This document shows positions 1 to 7,219 of a DNA stretch of 9,695 bases, in pieces. Below the pieces are notes generated by a model. That model was given only the letters and a program-made list of their open reading frames with translations, had not been told where the DNA came from and made no database searches. The stretch lies in NCBI GenBank assembly GCA_903881065.1, contig CAIRRW010000169.1, forward strand, positions 1-9,695, written 5' to 3'. The stretch is from an uncultured Bacteroidota bacterium. GTDB taxonomy: Bacteria > Bacteroidota > Bacteroidia > 2-12-FULL-35-15. The stretch's first letter is position 1. Every line of letters starts with the position of its first letter. Position numbers and translations under genes: made by a program.

Positions 1-1
1 G

Positions 2-301
2 GAATATAAGGAAGCAGTTAAAAAAGCTAAAGAATACGCACTGTTTATAGACAAACAGTTACATATTGAAGAGTTTAAGGAGAAAATAATCATCAAAAAG
101 GTTTACCTCTGCGAGTTGGTTCATTCAAAAACAAAGGGCAGTACCATGCGTCATATTAAAAGTTTGGAAGGGTTGGATTTAAAAAAAGACAATTCAGAAA
201 AACTTAAAGGAATGGATTTAGATGTTGTAATTGTATATGAAAAATCAATTATTGTTGAAGATTTAGCTTCCAATTTCAATAATAAATACCCATTACTTTA
301 A
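2..301 (+). CDS. 3' end of an unrecognised protein, cut by the window edge
   Basis: The frame is open from base 2 to a TAA at 299-301, so this is the C-terminal roughly 99 residues of a longer protein; a start inside the window (TTG at 116 or ATG at 147) is unlikely because the upstream codons are equally gene-like. The visible part is rich in Lys, Glu and Ile. It has a charged, probably helical beginning (EYKEAVKKAKEYALFIDKQ), then alternating hydrophobic stretches such as KIIIKKVYLCEL and LDVVIVYEK that suggest beta strands, and ends in NNKYPLL. There is no signal peptide, membrane segment or recognisable catalytic motif. I do not recognise the family and assign no function. It is followed by a 121-base gap before the PASTA gene, so the two need not share a transcript. 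Confidence 0.7.
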   Translation, partial: EYKEAVKKAKEYALFIDKQLHIEEFKEKIIIKKVYLCELVHSKTKGSTMRHIKSLEGLDLKKDNSEKLKGMDLDVVIVYEKSIIVEDLASNFNNKYPLL

Positions 302-422
302 ACGTCCTCTATATTTTAAACTCCCTACTTTTACTTAAAGAGAGATTTTTTGCTGATTTACCAATTACAAAAAATGCTACCTTCGCAATCTTATTTACGT
401 CAATATTTCCAACGGAAAAGGT
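302..422 (+). promoter_or_regulatory. Intergenic gap with a possible weak promoter for the PASTA cluster
   Basis: TACCTTCG at 378-385 is one base from the Bacteroidota -7 consensus TAnnTTTG, and lies about 38 bases before the PASTA ATG. The nearest upstream TTG is at 350-352, a spacing of 25 bases, slightly longer than usual. Just upstream, an AGAGAG followed by six Ts (346-351) could belong to a weak terminator of the preceding gene, but I find no convincing stem. The promoter assignment is an inference from one imperfect match. Confidence 0.35.
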
Positions 423-1247
423 ATGTTTAATTTTATTAAGAGCAAAACATTTTTAAAGCACTTTATTCTTTACTTGGTATTTATAACGATTGTTTGCCTT
501 ATAATAACTTTATGGTTGAGTTCATATACTAGTCATGGCAAAACGATTAAAGTACCTAACTTTACAGGGGTGAAAATTGGCGAACTAGATAAGTTTATTT
601 CAGATAAAAATGTAAAATATCTGGTAGTTGATTCCATTTACGATACCAAATCACCAAAAGGAACCGTGATAAAACAAGAGCCGGAGCCAAATGCAGAAGT
701 GAAAGATGGCAGGACAATTTATCTATATGTAAATTCAATAATGCCGCCATCAGTTGTGATGCCCAAATTAATTGACAGGTCGTTGAGGCAGGCTCAGGCA
801 ATGCTTACTACTTATGGTTTAAAACTGGGAAAGGTAAAATTTATTCATGACCAATGCGCCAATTGCGTGTTGGAACAATTAGTGAAAGATAAAAAAATAG
901 CGCAGGGTGAACGAATAGCAAAAGGCACCTTAATAAATTTAGTAGTAGGCAAAGGATTAAGCGAAGAGGAAGTGGGGGTTCCCTGTTTATATGGATTAAC
1001 AAAAAAGCAAGCCATCGAAAAACTTACAGATGCATCCTTAAGTGCAGGTGCAATAACTTTTGACGAACCTAAGGACTCCCTTATCTCCAAGGTTTATAAA
1101 CAAAATCCGAAATGCGGAAAAGAAAAAAGTATAAAAATGGGTGCCACAATTGATTTATTTTTTACAACCAACAACAATAAAATACCTGCAATCAGCGTTG
1201 ATACTTCGGCAACAAAAACACAAGATGATAAAGATTATGATCAATAA
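423..1247 (+). CDS. Membrane-anchored PASTA-domain protein (three PASTA repeats, no kinase)
   Basis: A 274-residue protein with a short cytoplasmic N-terminus, one hydrophobic helix at about residues 13-33 (LKHFILYLVFITIVCLIITL), then an extracytoplasmic region of three PASTA repeats at about 41-105, 109-178 and 184-250. Each repeat shows the family pattern: a VPN/MPK/VPC-type opening, a helix with LRQAQAML or TKKQAIEKL, a V-x-x-Q-x-P-type core (VIKQEPEPN, VYKQNPKCG) and a closing strand (IYLYVN, INLVVGKG, IDLFFTTN). PASTA domains in other bacteria bind peptidoglycan fragments or beta-lactams, usually on Ser/Thr kinases or penicillin-binding proteins; here neither partner domain is present. 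The predicted location is the inner membrane facing the periplasm, with a cell-wall-related role by inference. Four extracytoplasmic cysteines (145, 148, 188, 231) could form disulfides. The ATG at 423 gives a proper membrane anchor; no strong ribosome-binding site is visible. Its end overlaps the next gene, which implies co-expression. Confidence 0.9.
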   Translation: MFNFIKSKTFLKHFILYLVFITIVCLIITLWLSSYTSHGKTIKVPNFTGVKIGELDKFISDKNVKYLVVDSIYDTKSPKGTVIKQEPEPNAEVKDGRTIYLYVNSIMPPSVVMPKLIDRSLRQAQAMLTTYGLKLGKVKFIHDQCANCVLEQLVKDKKIAQGERIAKGTLINLVVGKGLSEEEVGVPCLYGLTKKQAIEKLTDASLSAGAITFDEPKDSLISKVYKQNPKCGKEKSIKMGATIDLFFTTNNNKIPAISVDTSATKTQDDKDYDQ

Positions 1248-3279
1248 ACTATTTTTGGCTTCAATATGTTTGTTGTTGTCAAGCCATCTGTTTGGACAAG
1301 GCTTGATAGAAGTACCGTTACATACCAATCAAGTGCTTTTGCAAAAGTGGAATGATACCAAAAATCAAAAGTCAGTATATATCGCACCTTCTATATATGA
1401 CACTTTAAATATTGATGTTGTTAGCTTTTTAGATGATTTCTCAAAAGCAGGCCCTTTCCCTGATACTACCTTCTGGTTGGATAATTATGTTTATATAAAT
1501 CGTGATTATCCTATAGCACCACCTACACTTGGCGCTGCAACCTTTGACGGGGTAAATGAACATGGATACCCTTACGATTTTCTTGCCAACCAATACTCTT
1601 CCGGGGAAGCAGATGTTTTAACTTCAAAACGAATAAATCTAAAAGGAAAAACTGCCGCCGATTCCATTTATTTAAGTTTTTATTACCAGCCACAAGGCAG
1701 AGGAAACGCTCCGGAATCAGCAGACTCATTGATTGTGGAATTTGGAAAGAAAACAAAGGGATTTAAAACAATTCATGATACTACTTACGTAAAAGACACT
1801 ATTTTTTCCTATGATGCGGTTACCTTGACAGACACCATTGTTTCAATATTTGACACAATCGGCCAAATTATAGATTATATTAAACCTTATGATTCCGTTA
1901 TCTGGTGTCATCAATGGGCACATAATGGCTATCCCCTTCCAGCAAATGACAGCAGTTGGAAATTGGTGATTTTACCTGTAACGGATACTGCATTTTTAAA
2001 AGGCGGGTTTCAATTTCGTTTTCGAAACTGGGCTACATTAAGTGGCAATGGCGACCAATGGAATATTGATTATGTGTATTTGAAGAAGAGTCGAAATATG
2101 TTCGATACATTATTTAAAGATGTTGCATTTGTTTACGATCCTCCCTCTTTATTGAAAACATTTACGGCAATGCCTTGGAATCATTATAATGACACCACAC
2201 TAATGCAACGCTCTATTAAAGTACTATTGAGATACAATGGCAGCAGTAATATTACGAATGATTCTGTAGGGGTAAATATTTATAACAATATTTATGATGG
2301 TAACAATTCATTAGTTTTCCCCTCTCCTAATAGTAATCATTCAGTTTATCCATATCCTTTTTCTCAATATTATACATACAATGCACCTCTTAATCACTCT
2401 ATACCAATATTGAACGATTCGGCAACTTATACTTTTGAGGCAGTACTAAACACAACTCCTGATAATGACAGGAATAATGATACTGTTCGAGTCAAACAAA
2501 AATTTCTTAACTATTATGCCTACGATGACGGTTCTGCTGAAAGTGCTTTTGCTTTAGGAGGAACATCAATGGTACTTGGTGAACTTGCCCAGCAGTTTAC
2601 CTCAACAGTAAAAGATACCCTCCGCTGTATCGATATTTATTTTAATCCACTTTGGAATGATGCAACACAATATTCTATTGTGATGAAAGTATGGAATGAC
2701 AATGGTGGCCAGCCGGGTACCGAAATTTATTCTGATAATATTAATCCCGCATTTTCTCCTCAATATAACACTGTGGATTATGGTCCTAATCATTTTATCC
2801 GTTATTATTTGCTTACTCCACTGTATTTACCGGCGTCAACCTTTTATGTTGGATTTCTGCAAAATACCAATCAGTTTTTAAATGTAGGAGTTGATAAAAG
2901 GACAAATAGTATGAGTAAAGTATTTTATAATACAACAGGAACCTGGTACACATCTCCTTTCCCCGGATCAATGATGATGCGAGCTGTATTTGGCACTGCT
3001 GCCGAATTCACTGGCATTAAAAATATTCCATCAACTGAAAAAGGATTTTCTGTATATCCAAATCCTGCTAATGACTTACTGTTTATCAAATCAAATTCAA
3101 CAATACCTTCCTCCAAAATCACCTATTCAATAATTGATATGTATGGCAATTTAATTTCAGAAAACAAAATGAACGCTGCTGAAAGTATTGACATCTCTAA
3201 TCTATCAAATGGTGTTTATTTTATTTCCATAAAGGACGAAGGAACTGTTTCTACTAATAGGTTCATTAAAATAAAATAA
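1225..3279 (+). CDS. Large secreted surface protein with T9SS type A sorting domain
   Basis: A 684-residue protein. I choose the ATG at 1225 because it directly precedes a signal peptide (MIKIMINKLFLASICLLL, ending near SSHLFGQG); an ATG at 1237 would give almost the same peptide, while a GTG start at 1141 would bury it. Residues about 40-310 look like a jelly-roll/MAM-like beta domain (FSKAGPFPDTTFWLDNYVY, GDQWNIDYVYLKKSRN), interrupted at about 181-226 by an Asp-Thr-rich segment. A second beta-rich region at about 430-580 begins YAYDDGSAESAFALGG, a pattern common in Bacteroidota secreted proteins. Residues about 605-684 form the type A sorting domain (FSVYPNPANDLLFIKS, then NLSNGVYFISI and a Lys-rich end), which directs export through the outer membrane by type IX secretion and is then normally cleaved. 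No catalytic motif is visible, so adhesion or structure is only a guess. It overlaps the PASTA gene by 23 bases and lies 16 bases before the pseudouridine synthase gene. Confidence 0.9.
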   Translation: MIKIMINKLFLASICLLLSSHLFGQGLIEVPLHTNQVLLQKWNDTKNQKSVYIAPSIYDTLNIDVVSFLDDFSKAGPFPDTTFWLDNYVYINRDYPIAPPTLGAATFDGVNEHGYPYDFLANQYSSGEADVLTSKRINLKGKTAADSIYLSFYYQPQGRGNAPESADSLIVEFGKKTKGFKTIHDTTYVKDTIFSYDAVTLTDTIVSIFDTIGQIIDYIKPYDSVIWCHQWAHNGYPLPANDSSWKLVILPVTDTAFLKGGFQFRFRNWATLSGNGDQWNIDYVYLKKSRNMFDTLFKDVAFVYDPPSLLKTFTAMPWNHYNDTTLMQRSIKVLLRYNGSSNITNDSVGVNIYNNIYDGNNSLVFPSPNSNHSVYPYPFSQYYTYNAPLNHSIPILNDSATYTFEAVLNTTPDNDRNNDTVRVKQKFLNYYAYDDGSAESAFALGGTSMVLGELAQQFTSTVKDTLRCIDIYFNPLWNDATQYSIVMKVWNDNGGQPGTEIYSDNINPAFSPQYNTVDYGPNHFIRYYLLTPLYLPASTFYVGFLQNTNQFLNVGVDKRTNSMSKVFYNTTGTWYTSPFPGSMMMRAVFGTAAEFTGIKNIPSTEKGFSVYPNPANDLLFIKSNSTIPSSKITYSIIDMYGNLISENKMNAAESIDISNLSNGVYFISIKDEGTVSTNRFIKIK

Positions 3280-3295
3280 ATCTATTTCTGAACTT

Positions 3296-4369
3296 ATGAA
3301 TGAAGAAGAATATGATGTTCAGGACGAACAAGAAGATCAGGAATTATTTGAACACCACAGAATAGTTGTTGACAAAGGTCAGGGTCTAATTCGAATAGAT
3401 AAATACCTAACCAACCATATTGAAAATGCTGTAAGAAACAGGGTTCAGCATTCAGTAGAAAATGGTAATGTATTGGTAAATGATAAGCCAGTAAAATCAA
3501 ATTATAAAGTTAAACCCTATGATGTAATAACTGTTGTATTCGCACATCCACCTCGCGAAATAGAACTTATTCCTGAAAACATTCCTATCAAAATTGTTTA
3601 CGAAGACGATGACTTAATTATCATTAATAAGGATGCAGGAATTGTGGTTCATCCTGGATATGGCAATTATAAAGGCACTTTGGTGAATGCATTAGTTTAT
3701 CATTTTCAGAATTTACCTCAACAGGAATCCAAAAACAGTACTCAGGAATCAAAGCTGCGTCCAGGTTTAGTACATCGTCTAGATAAAGATACTACGGGCA
3801 TAATGGTGGTTGCAAAAACAGAAATTGCCATGACTCGATTGGCAAAAGATTTTTTTGACAGAAATATGGATAGGAAATATGTTGCCTTGGTTTGGGGCGA
3901 TTTCAAGGAAGATGAAGGAACGGTGACAGGTAATATCGGCAGACATTTGAGGGAAAGAAAAAAAATGGACGTTTTTCCACCCGATAGTGAACATGGAAAA
4001 CATGCAGTAACTCACTATAAAGTTTTAGAACGCTTTGGTTATGTTTCATTAATTGAATGTAAATTGGAAACAGGTCGTACTCATCAAATAAGAGCTCATA
4101 TGCAACATATCGGGCATTCCCTATTCAATGATAATACTTATGGTGGAGATAGAATTTTGAAGGGTACTACTTTTGCGAAATATAAACAGTTTGTAGAGAA
4201 TTGTTTTACTCTTTTGCCTCGCCAGGCGTTACATGCCAAGTCTCTTGGGTTTATTCATCCTGTAACCGGTAAGGAACTTAATTTTGATTCTGAATTACCA
4301 AGTGATATTCAGGCTGTAATAACAAAATGGCGTGGATATTCTACAAGTAATACCCTTGAAGAAGCATAG
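3296..4369 (+). CDS. rluD: RluA/RluD-family pseudouridine synthase
   Basis: A 357-residue cytoplasmic enzyme that isomerises specific uridines in RNA to pseudouridine. After an acidic N-terminal tail (residues 1-20), an S4 RNA-binding domain spans about 31-85 (IRIDKYLTNHIENAVRNRVQ, ENGNVLVNDKPVKSNYKVKP). The catalytic domain follows: DDDLIIINKDAGIVVHPG at about 104-121, the active-site motif HRLDKDTTG at 160-168 with catalytic Asp163, and the later family motif ETGRTHQIRAHM at about 258-269. S4 plus catalytic domain and this length match the RluD type, which modifies the helix 69 region of 23S rRNA; target specificity cannot be read from sequence, so the symbol is family-level. The ATG at 3296 comes 16 bases after the previous stop with no promoter between, so it is probably the last gene of the PASTA cluster. 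PASTA and RluA-type genes are frequent neighbours in Bacteroidota (from memory). Confidence 0.93.
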   Translation: MNEEEYDVQDEQEDQELFEHHRIVVDKGQGLIRIDKYLTNHIENAVRNRVQHSVENGNVLVNDKPVKSNYKVKPYDVITVVFAHPPREIELIPENIPIKIVYEDDDLIIINKDAGIVVHPGYGNYKGTLVNALVYHFQNLPQQESKNSTQESKLRPGLVHRLDKDTTGIMVVAKTEIAMTRLAKDFFDRNMDRKYVALVWGDFKEDEGTVTGNIGRHLRERKKMDVFPPDSEHGKHAVTHYKVLERFGYVSLIECKLETGRTHQIRAHMQHIGHSLFNDNTYGGDRILKGTTFAKYKQFVENCFTLLPRQALHAKSLGFIHPVTGKELNFDSELPSDIQAVITKWRGYSTSNTLEEA

Positions 4370-4389
4370 GACTAGGAGTCCTGCCAAGG
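4354..4389 (+). terminator. Bulged hairpin over the end of the pseudouridine synthase gene
   Basis: The unbroken right arm (4377-4389) pairs with three left blocks: AGGACT 4368-4373 with AGTCCT 4377-4382 around the loop AGG, GC 4364-4365 with GC 4383-4384, and CCTTG 4354-4358 with CAAGG 4385-4389. That makes 13 pairs with left-side bulges of 2 and 5 bases. The structure includes the stop codon TAG at 4367-4369. No long T run follows, so it is not a classic intrinsic terminator; 3'-end formation or RNA stabilisation is inferred. Confidence 0.4.
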
Positions 4390-4500
4390 TTAAAATAGAT
4401 TTAGTTTTGCATCAAATAATCATTCGCATACTAGTCTTTATTCTTATTTATAACTAGCTAATTTAATCAGCTAAATTTCCGATTACCTAAAATCCTAAAC

Positions 4501-4529
4501 TTGTAAATCCCTAATCTTTGTTACCTTTG
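4501..4529 (+). promoter_or_regulatory. Bacteroidota-type promoter of the ABC-F gene
   Basis: TTG at 4501-4503 is followed after 18 bases by TACCTTTG at 4522-4529, an exact match to TAnnTTTG and within the usual spacing for the Bacteroidota housekeeping sigma factor. Transcription would start near 4534-4537, giving an AT-rich leader of under 20 bases before the ATG at 4553. The rest of the gap (4390-4500) contains only AT-rich DNA with short imperfect repeats around 4455-4480. Confidence 0.75.
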
Positions 4530-4552
4530 CCGTCCAAAAATTTTTAAACATA

Positions 4553-6478
4553 ATGATTTCAGTAAATTCAGTAACAGTTTCATTTGGAGGCTATGATTTG
4601 TTCGACAATGTAAGTTTTTTAATTAACCCAAAAGATAGGATTGGACTTGCAGGAAAGAATGGTGCAGGGAAATCGACAATGTTGAAACTTCTTTCAGGAT
4701 TGCAGAACCCAACAAAAGGGGAGATTTCGAAACCTAATGACACTCGAATCGGGTATTTACCACAAGATATGATTCATCAGCATGGTCGTACTGTATTTGA
4801 TGAAACATCCACTGCATTTGAAGAGATACAAAAATTGGATACTCGCCTGCATTTTATAAATAATGAGTTGGAAACACGCACGGATTATGAATCGGATGCG
4901 TATATGAATCTTATTACAGAACTGACTGATATCAATCACCGTTTAGATATTATCGGAGCAAATAATATTGAAGAAGAAATAGAAAAGATTTTAAAAGGTC
5001 TTGGATTTGAACCATCTGATTTTAATCGTCAGACTGCCGAATTTAGCGGTGGATGGCGTATGCGTATTGAGTTAGCTAAGATATTGCTTCAAAAACCTGA
5101 CATATTATTATTAGATGAACCGACAAACCACTTGGATATTGAATCGATTCAATGGCTTGAAGAAACTTTGGATACCTTTCCGGGGTCAGTGATGCTGATA
5201 AGCCACGATAAACATTTCCTGGATACAGTTACTACACGAACAATTGAAATATCTAATCAAAAGATATACGATTATAAAACAAATTATTCACGTTATCTTG
5301 TTTTACGCAAGGAACGTAGAGAACAACAGGAGAATGCTGCGAAAAACCAACAAAAAATAATTAATCAAACCGAAGTATTGATTGATAAATACAGAGCAAA
5401 AGCAAGTAAAGCGGCTTTTGCACAATCGTTGATTAAAAAGCTTGACCGAATGGAAATTGTTGAAGTGGATGAAAGCGACAGTACAGCAATTGCATTTCGG
5501 TTTCCTCCTCCTGCCCATAGCGGGAAAATAGTGCTTACTGTGGAAGAAGCTGGTAAAGTATATGGCGCTAAGCGTATTTTTAAAGATGCTCATTTTATTC
5601 TTACAAAAGGAGAAAAGATCGCTTTTGTAGGCAGAAACGGGGAAGGAAAAAGTACAATGATGAAAATGATTGCTAAACAAATTGAGCATGAAGGCAAAGT
5701 AATTCTCGGCCACAGTGTAAAAATGGGATACTTTGCGCAAGATCAAGCAGAAAAATTAGATCAGAATAAAACTGTATTTGAAACCATTGATGAACTAGCA
5801 GTTGGGGATGTACGTAAACAAGTGAGAACTTTATTAGGTTCATTTTTGTTTGGTGGAGATGATATCGACAAGAAAGTTAGAGTACTAAGCGGAGGAGAAA
5901 GAGGACGATTGGCGCTATGCAAACTACTGTTAGAACCTTATAATTTATTGGTGCTTGATGAACCCACTAACCACCTTGACATTAGAAGTAAGGAGGTTTT
6001 GAAACGCGCTCTCCTTGCATATGAAGGGACAGCAATAATTGTTTCTCATGATAGAGATTTCCTTACCGACTTGGTGAATAAAATGTATGAGTTTAAACAT
6101 GGAGCGGTAAAAGAACATCTGGGAGGAATTGCTGAATTTATGGAGAAGGTGAAGATGGACAGGCTTAGTGAGATGAATACCAAAAGTCCATTTGTTAAAC
6201 CAAAAACAGAACCAAAATCAGAGAAACCTAAACCAGATGCTCTAGAAATAGAGAAAGAAAAAGAATTAAAAGCATTAAAATCGGAAATAAATAAAATTGA
6301 AAAAGAAATTTCCAGGCTCGAACAGGAAATTAAATTAATTGACGATAAACTCTCTGACTCTTCTCAATATCAAACTATAATTAATGATAAGGAAATGTAT
6401 GCTAACTACGAATTAATGAAAAAAAAGTTGGATATAGAAATGAATAATTGGGAAAAATTGCAGGAAAAGTTAAGCTAG
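4553..6478 (+). CDS. ABC-F family ATPase (ribosome-associated type)
   Basis: A 641-residue soluble protein with two ABC ATPase domains and no membrane segments. Domain 1 has Walker A GKNGAGKS (34-41), signature SGGW (165-168) and Walker B LLLDEPTNHLD (185-195). A charged linker at about 240-310 matches the ABC-F P-site tRNA interaction motif region. Domain 2 has Walker A GRNGEGKS (360-367), signature LSGGERGR (445-452) and LLVLDEPTNHLD (465-476). Each domain has a switch histidine in SHDK (near 218) and SHDR (near 499). The C-terminus (about 545-641) is a Lys/Glu-rich linker and coiled coil, as in Uup and YdiF-like members. ABC-F proteins bind the ribosomal E site and rescue or regulate translation; some give resistance to ribosome antibiotics, but nothing here points to that, and chromosomal housekeeping is more likely. 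Such proteins are often misannotated as transporters. It has its own promoter and is probably monocistronic. Confidence 0.95.
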   Translation: MISVNSVTVSFGGYDLFDNVSFLINPKDRIGLAGKNGAGKSTMLKLLSGLQNPTKGEISKPNDTRIGYLPQDMIHQHGRTVFDETSTAFEEIQKLDTRLHFINNELETRTDYESDAYMNLITELTDINHRLDIIGANNIEEEIEKILKGLGFEPSDFNRQTAEFSGGWRMRIELAKILLQKPDILLLDEPTNHLDIESIQWLEETLDTFPGSVMLISHDKHFLDTVTTRTIEISNQKIYDYKTNYSRYLVLRKERREQQENAAKNQQKIINQTEVLIDKYRAKASKAAFAQSLIKKLDRMEIVEVDESDSTAIAFRFPPPAHSGKIVLTVEEAGKVYGAKRIFKDAHFILTKGEKIAFVGRNGEGKSTMMKMIAKQIEHEGKVILGHSVKMGYFAQDQAEKLDQNKTVFETIDELAVGDVRKQVRTLLGSFLFGGDDIDKKVRVLSGGERGRLALCKLLLEPYNLLVLDEPTNHLDIRSKEVLKRALLAYEGTAIIVSHDRDFLTDLVNKMYEFKHGAVKEHLGGIAEFMEKVKMDRLSEMNTKSPFVKPKTEPKSEKPKPDALEIEKEKELKALKSEINKIEKEISRLEQEIKLIDDKLSDSSQYQTIINDKEMYANYELMKKKLDIEMNNWEKLQEKLS

Positions 6479-6634
6479 TTTGCTTTTATTAAATACATAT
6501 TAACTTTTCAATCTTAATAAAAAACCATTTTTAAAGTCCTCTCCTATTATTTTATTTCCTATTATTGAATAAAATTACATCGTATTGTGTGCAGAATGTA
6601 CTTTAGGATGATAAAAAATTGCCATTTCTAGTTT
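6479..6634. other. AT-rich gap before the SiaB/SiaC module, with a direct and an inverted repeat
   Basis: The gap holds a 10-base direct repeat TCCTATTATT at 6542-6551 and 6557-6566 (15-base period), and an 8-base perfect inverted repeat ATTTTATT 6549-6556 / AATAAAAT 6568-6575. A weak -7-like TACTTTAG lies at 6599-6606 without a properly spaced TTG. The module's promoter must be in this gap if it is transcribed independently, but I cannot place it with confidence. Confidence 0.4.
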
Positions 6635-7219
6635 ATGGATTTGAATTATGAAGGCTCAATTGTAAGAAAGATATTTACTGAAAAGGTAGATAATATCAGG
6701 GCTATTTGTTCGGCTAATGGCAGTACAGAGATGGTAATGCACGTGGGAGAGCTTGATCAGGATCAGGTAAACACTATTTCCTCAATTGTAGAAAATCAAA
6801 TGGCAAATATTGGTGTGAGTAAGAATACCATTAAAAGAATTTTCAACATTGCCATAGAAACACTTCAAAATATTTGTTTTCATGCGAAAAGAGATGAAGA
6901 TGGAAAACAAATGACTTATTTTATTATTGGGAAAAAAGATAATAAGTTCTCTATTTACTCAGGAAATTTATTGACAAATGAAGGGGTCACAAAACTTTCA
7001 AAGAGATTAGAAAGATTAAAATCTCTTAATGATGCAGATTTAAAAAAAGAATATTTGGAGGTATTGTCGAACGGAGAATTGTCGCAAAAAGGTGGTGCCG
7101 GATTAGGCTTCATCACAATAGCAATGAAGTCGAATAATAACATTGAATTTGAATTTTTACCAACAGGAAAAGATCTCTCTTTATTTTCCATGAAAGCTAT
7201 AGTTACACAGGACAAATGA
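6635..7219 (+). CDS. SiaB-family protein kinase (DUF6272)
   Basis: A 194-residue cytoplasmic protein resembling SiaB of Pseudomonas aeruginosa, a small kinase with a GHKL/HATPase-like fold that phosphorylates SiaC. Visible ATP-site features are the N-box-like helix NIAIETLQNICFHA (71-84, with Glu75, Gln78 and Asn79) and the glycine-rich GGAGLGF (153-159) that would form the ATP lid. There are no membrane segments and no sensor or receiver domain, so any input must come from partners. The ATG at 6635 is the first possible start, because an in-frame TAG lies immediately upstream at 6629-6631. Its stop overlaps the start of the SiaC gene as ATGA, indicating translational coupling at a fixed ratio. 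In Pseudomonas the pathway also includes the PP2C-type phosphatase SiaA and the diguanylate cyclase SiaD, controlling c-di-GMP and aggregation; neither is present in this window. Family membership is from recognition of sequence plus the neighbour; the output in this organism is unknown. Confidence 0.85.
   Translation: MDLNYEGSIVRKIFTEKVDNIRAICSANGSTEMVMHVGELDQDQVNTISSIVENQMANIGVSKNTIKRIFNIAIETLQNICFHAKRDEDGKQMTYFIIGKKDNKFSIYSGNLLTNEGVTKLSKRLERLKSLNDADLKKEYLEVLSNGELSQKGGAGLGFITIAMKSNNNIEFEFLPTGKDLSLFSMKAIVTQDK

Noticed and set aside
302..352. Intrinsic terminator ending in TTTTTT at 346-351
   Set aside because: The T run is real, but the candidate stem (CTCT... with ...AGAG) needs large bulges and is not convincing.
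1141..1224. A longer version of the T9SS protein starting at GTG 1141
   Set aside because: It would lie inside the PASTA coding region and place a non-signal sequence ahead of an obvious signal peptide that starts at 1225 or 1237.
4451..4480. Short repeats AGCTAATTT / AGCTAAATTT and the inverted pair TAGCT / AGCTA upstream of the ABC-F promoter
   Set aside because: The arms are only five bases and AT-rich, so chance occurrence is likely.
5303..5746. A 147-codon open frame on the minus strand inside the ABC-F gene
   Set aside because: It is fully contained in a strongly conserved ATPase gene and its translation (rich in Phe, Cys, Ser and His) looks like an antisense shadow.
4553..6478. ABC-F gene as an antibiotic-resistance determinant
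   Set aside because: The linker and C-terminal coiled coil fit housekeeping Uup/YdiF-like members, and there are no resistance or mobile genes around it.
6599..6606. TACTTTAG as a promoter -7 element for the SiaB gene
   Set aside because: One mismatch to TAnnTTTG, and no TTG lies 17-23 bases upstream (the nearest are 11 and 31 bases away).
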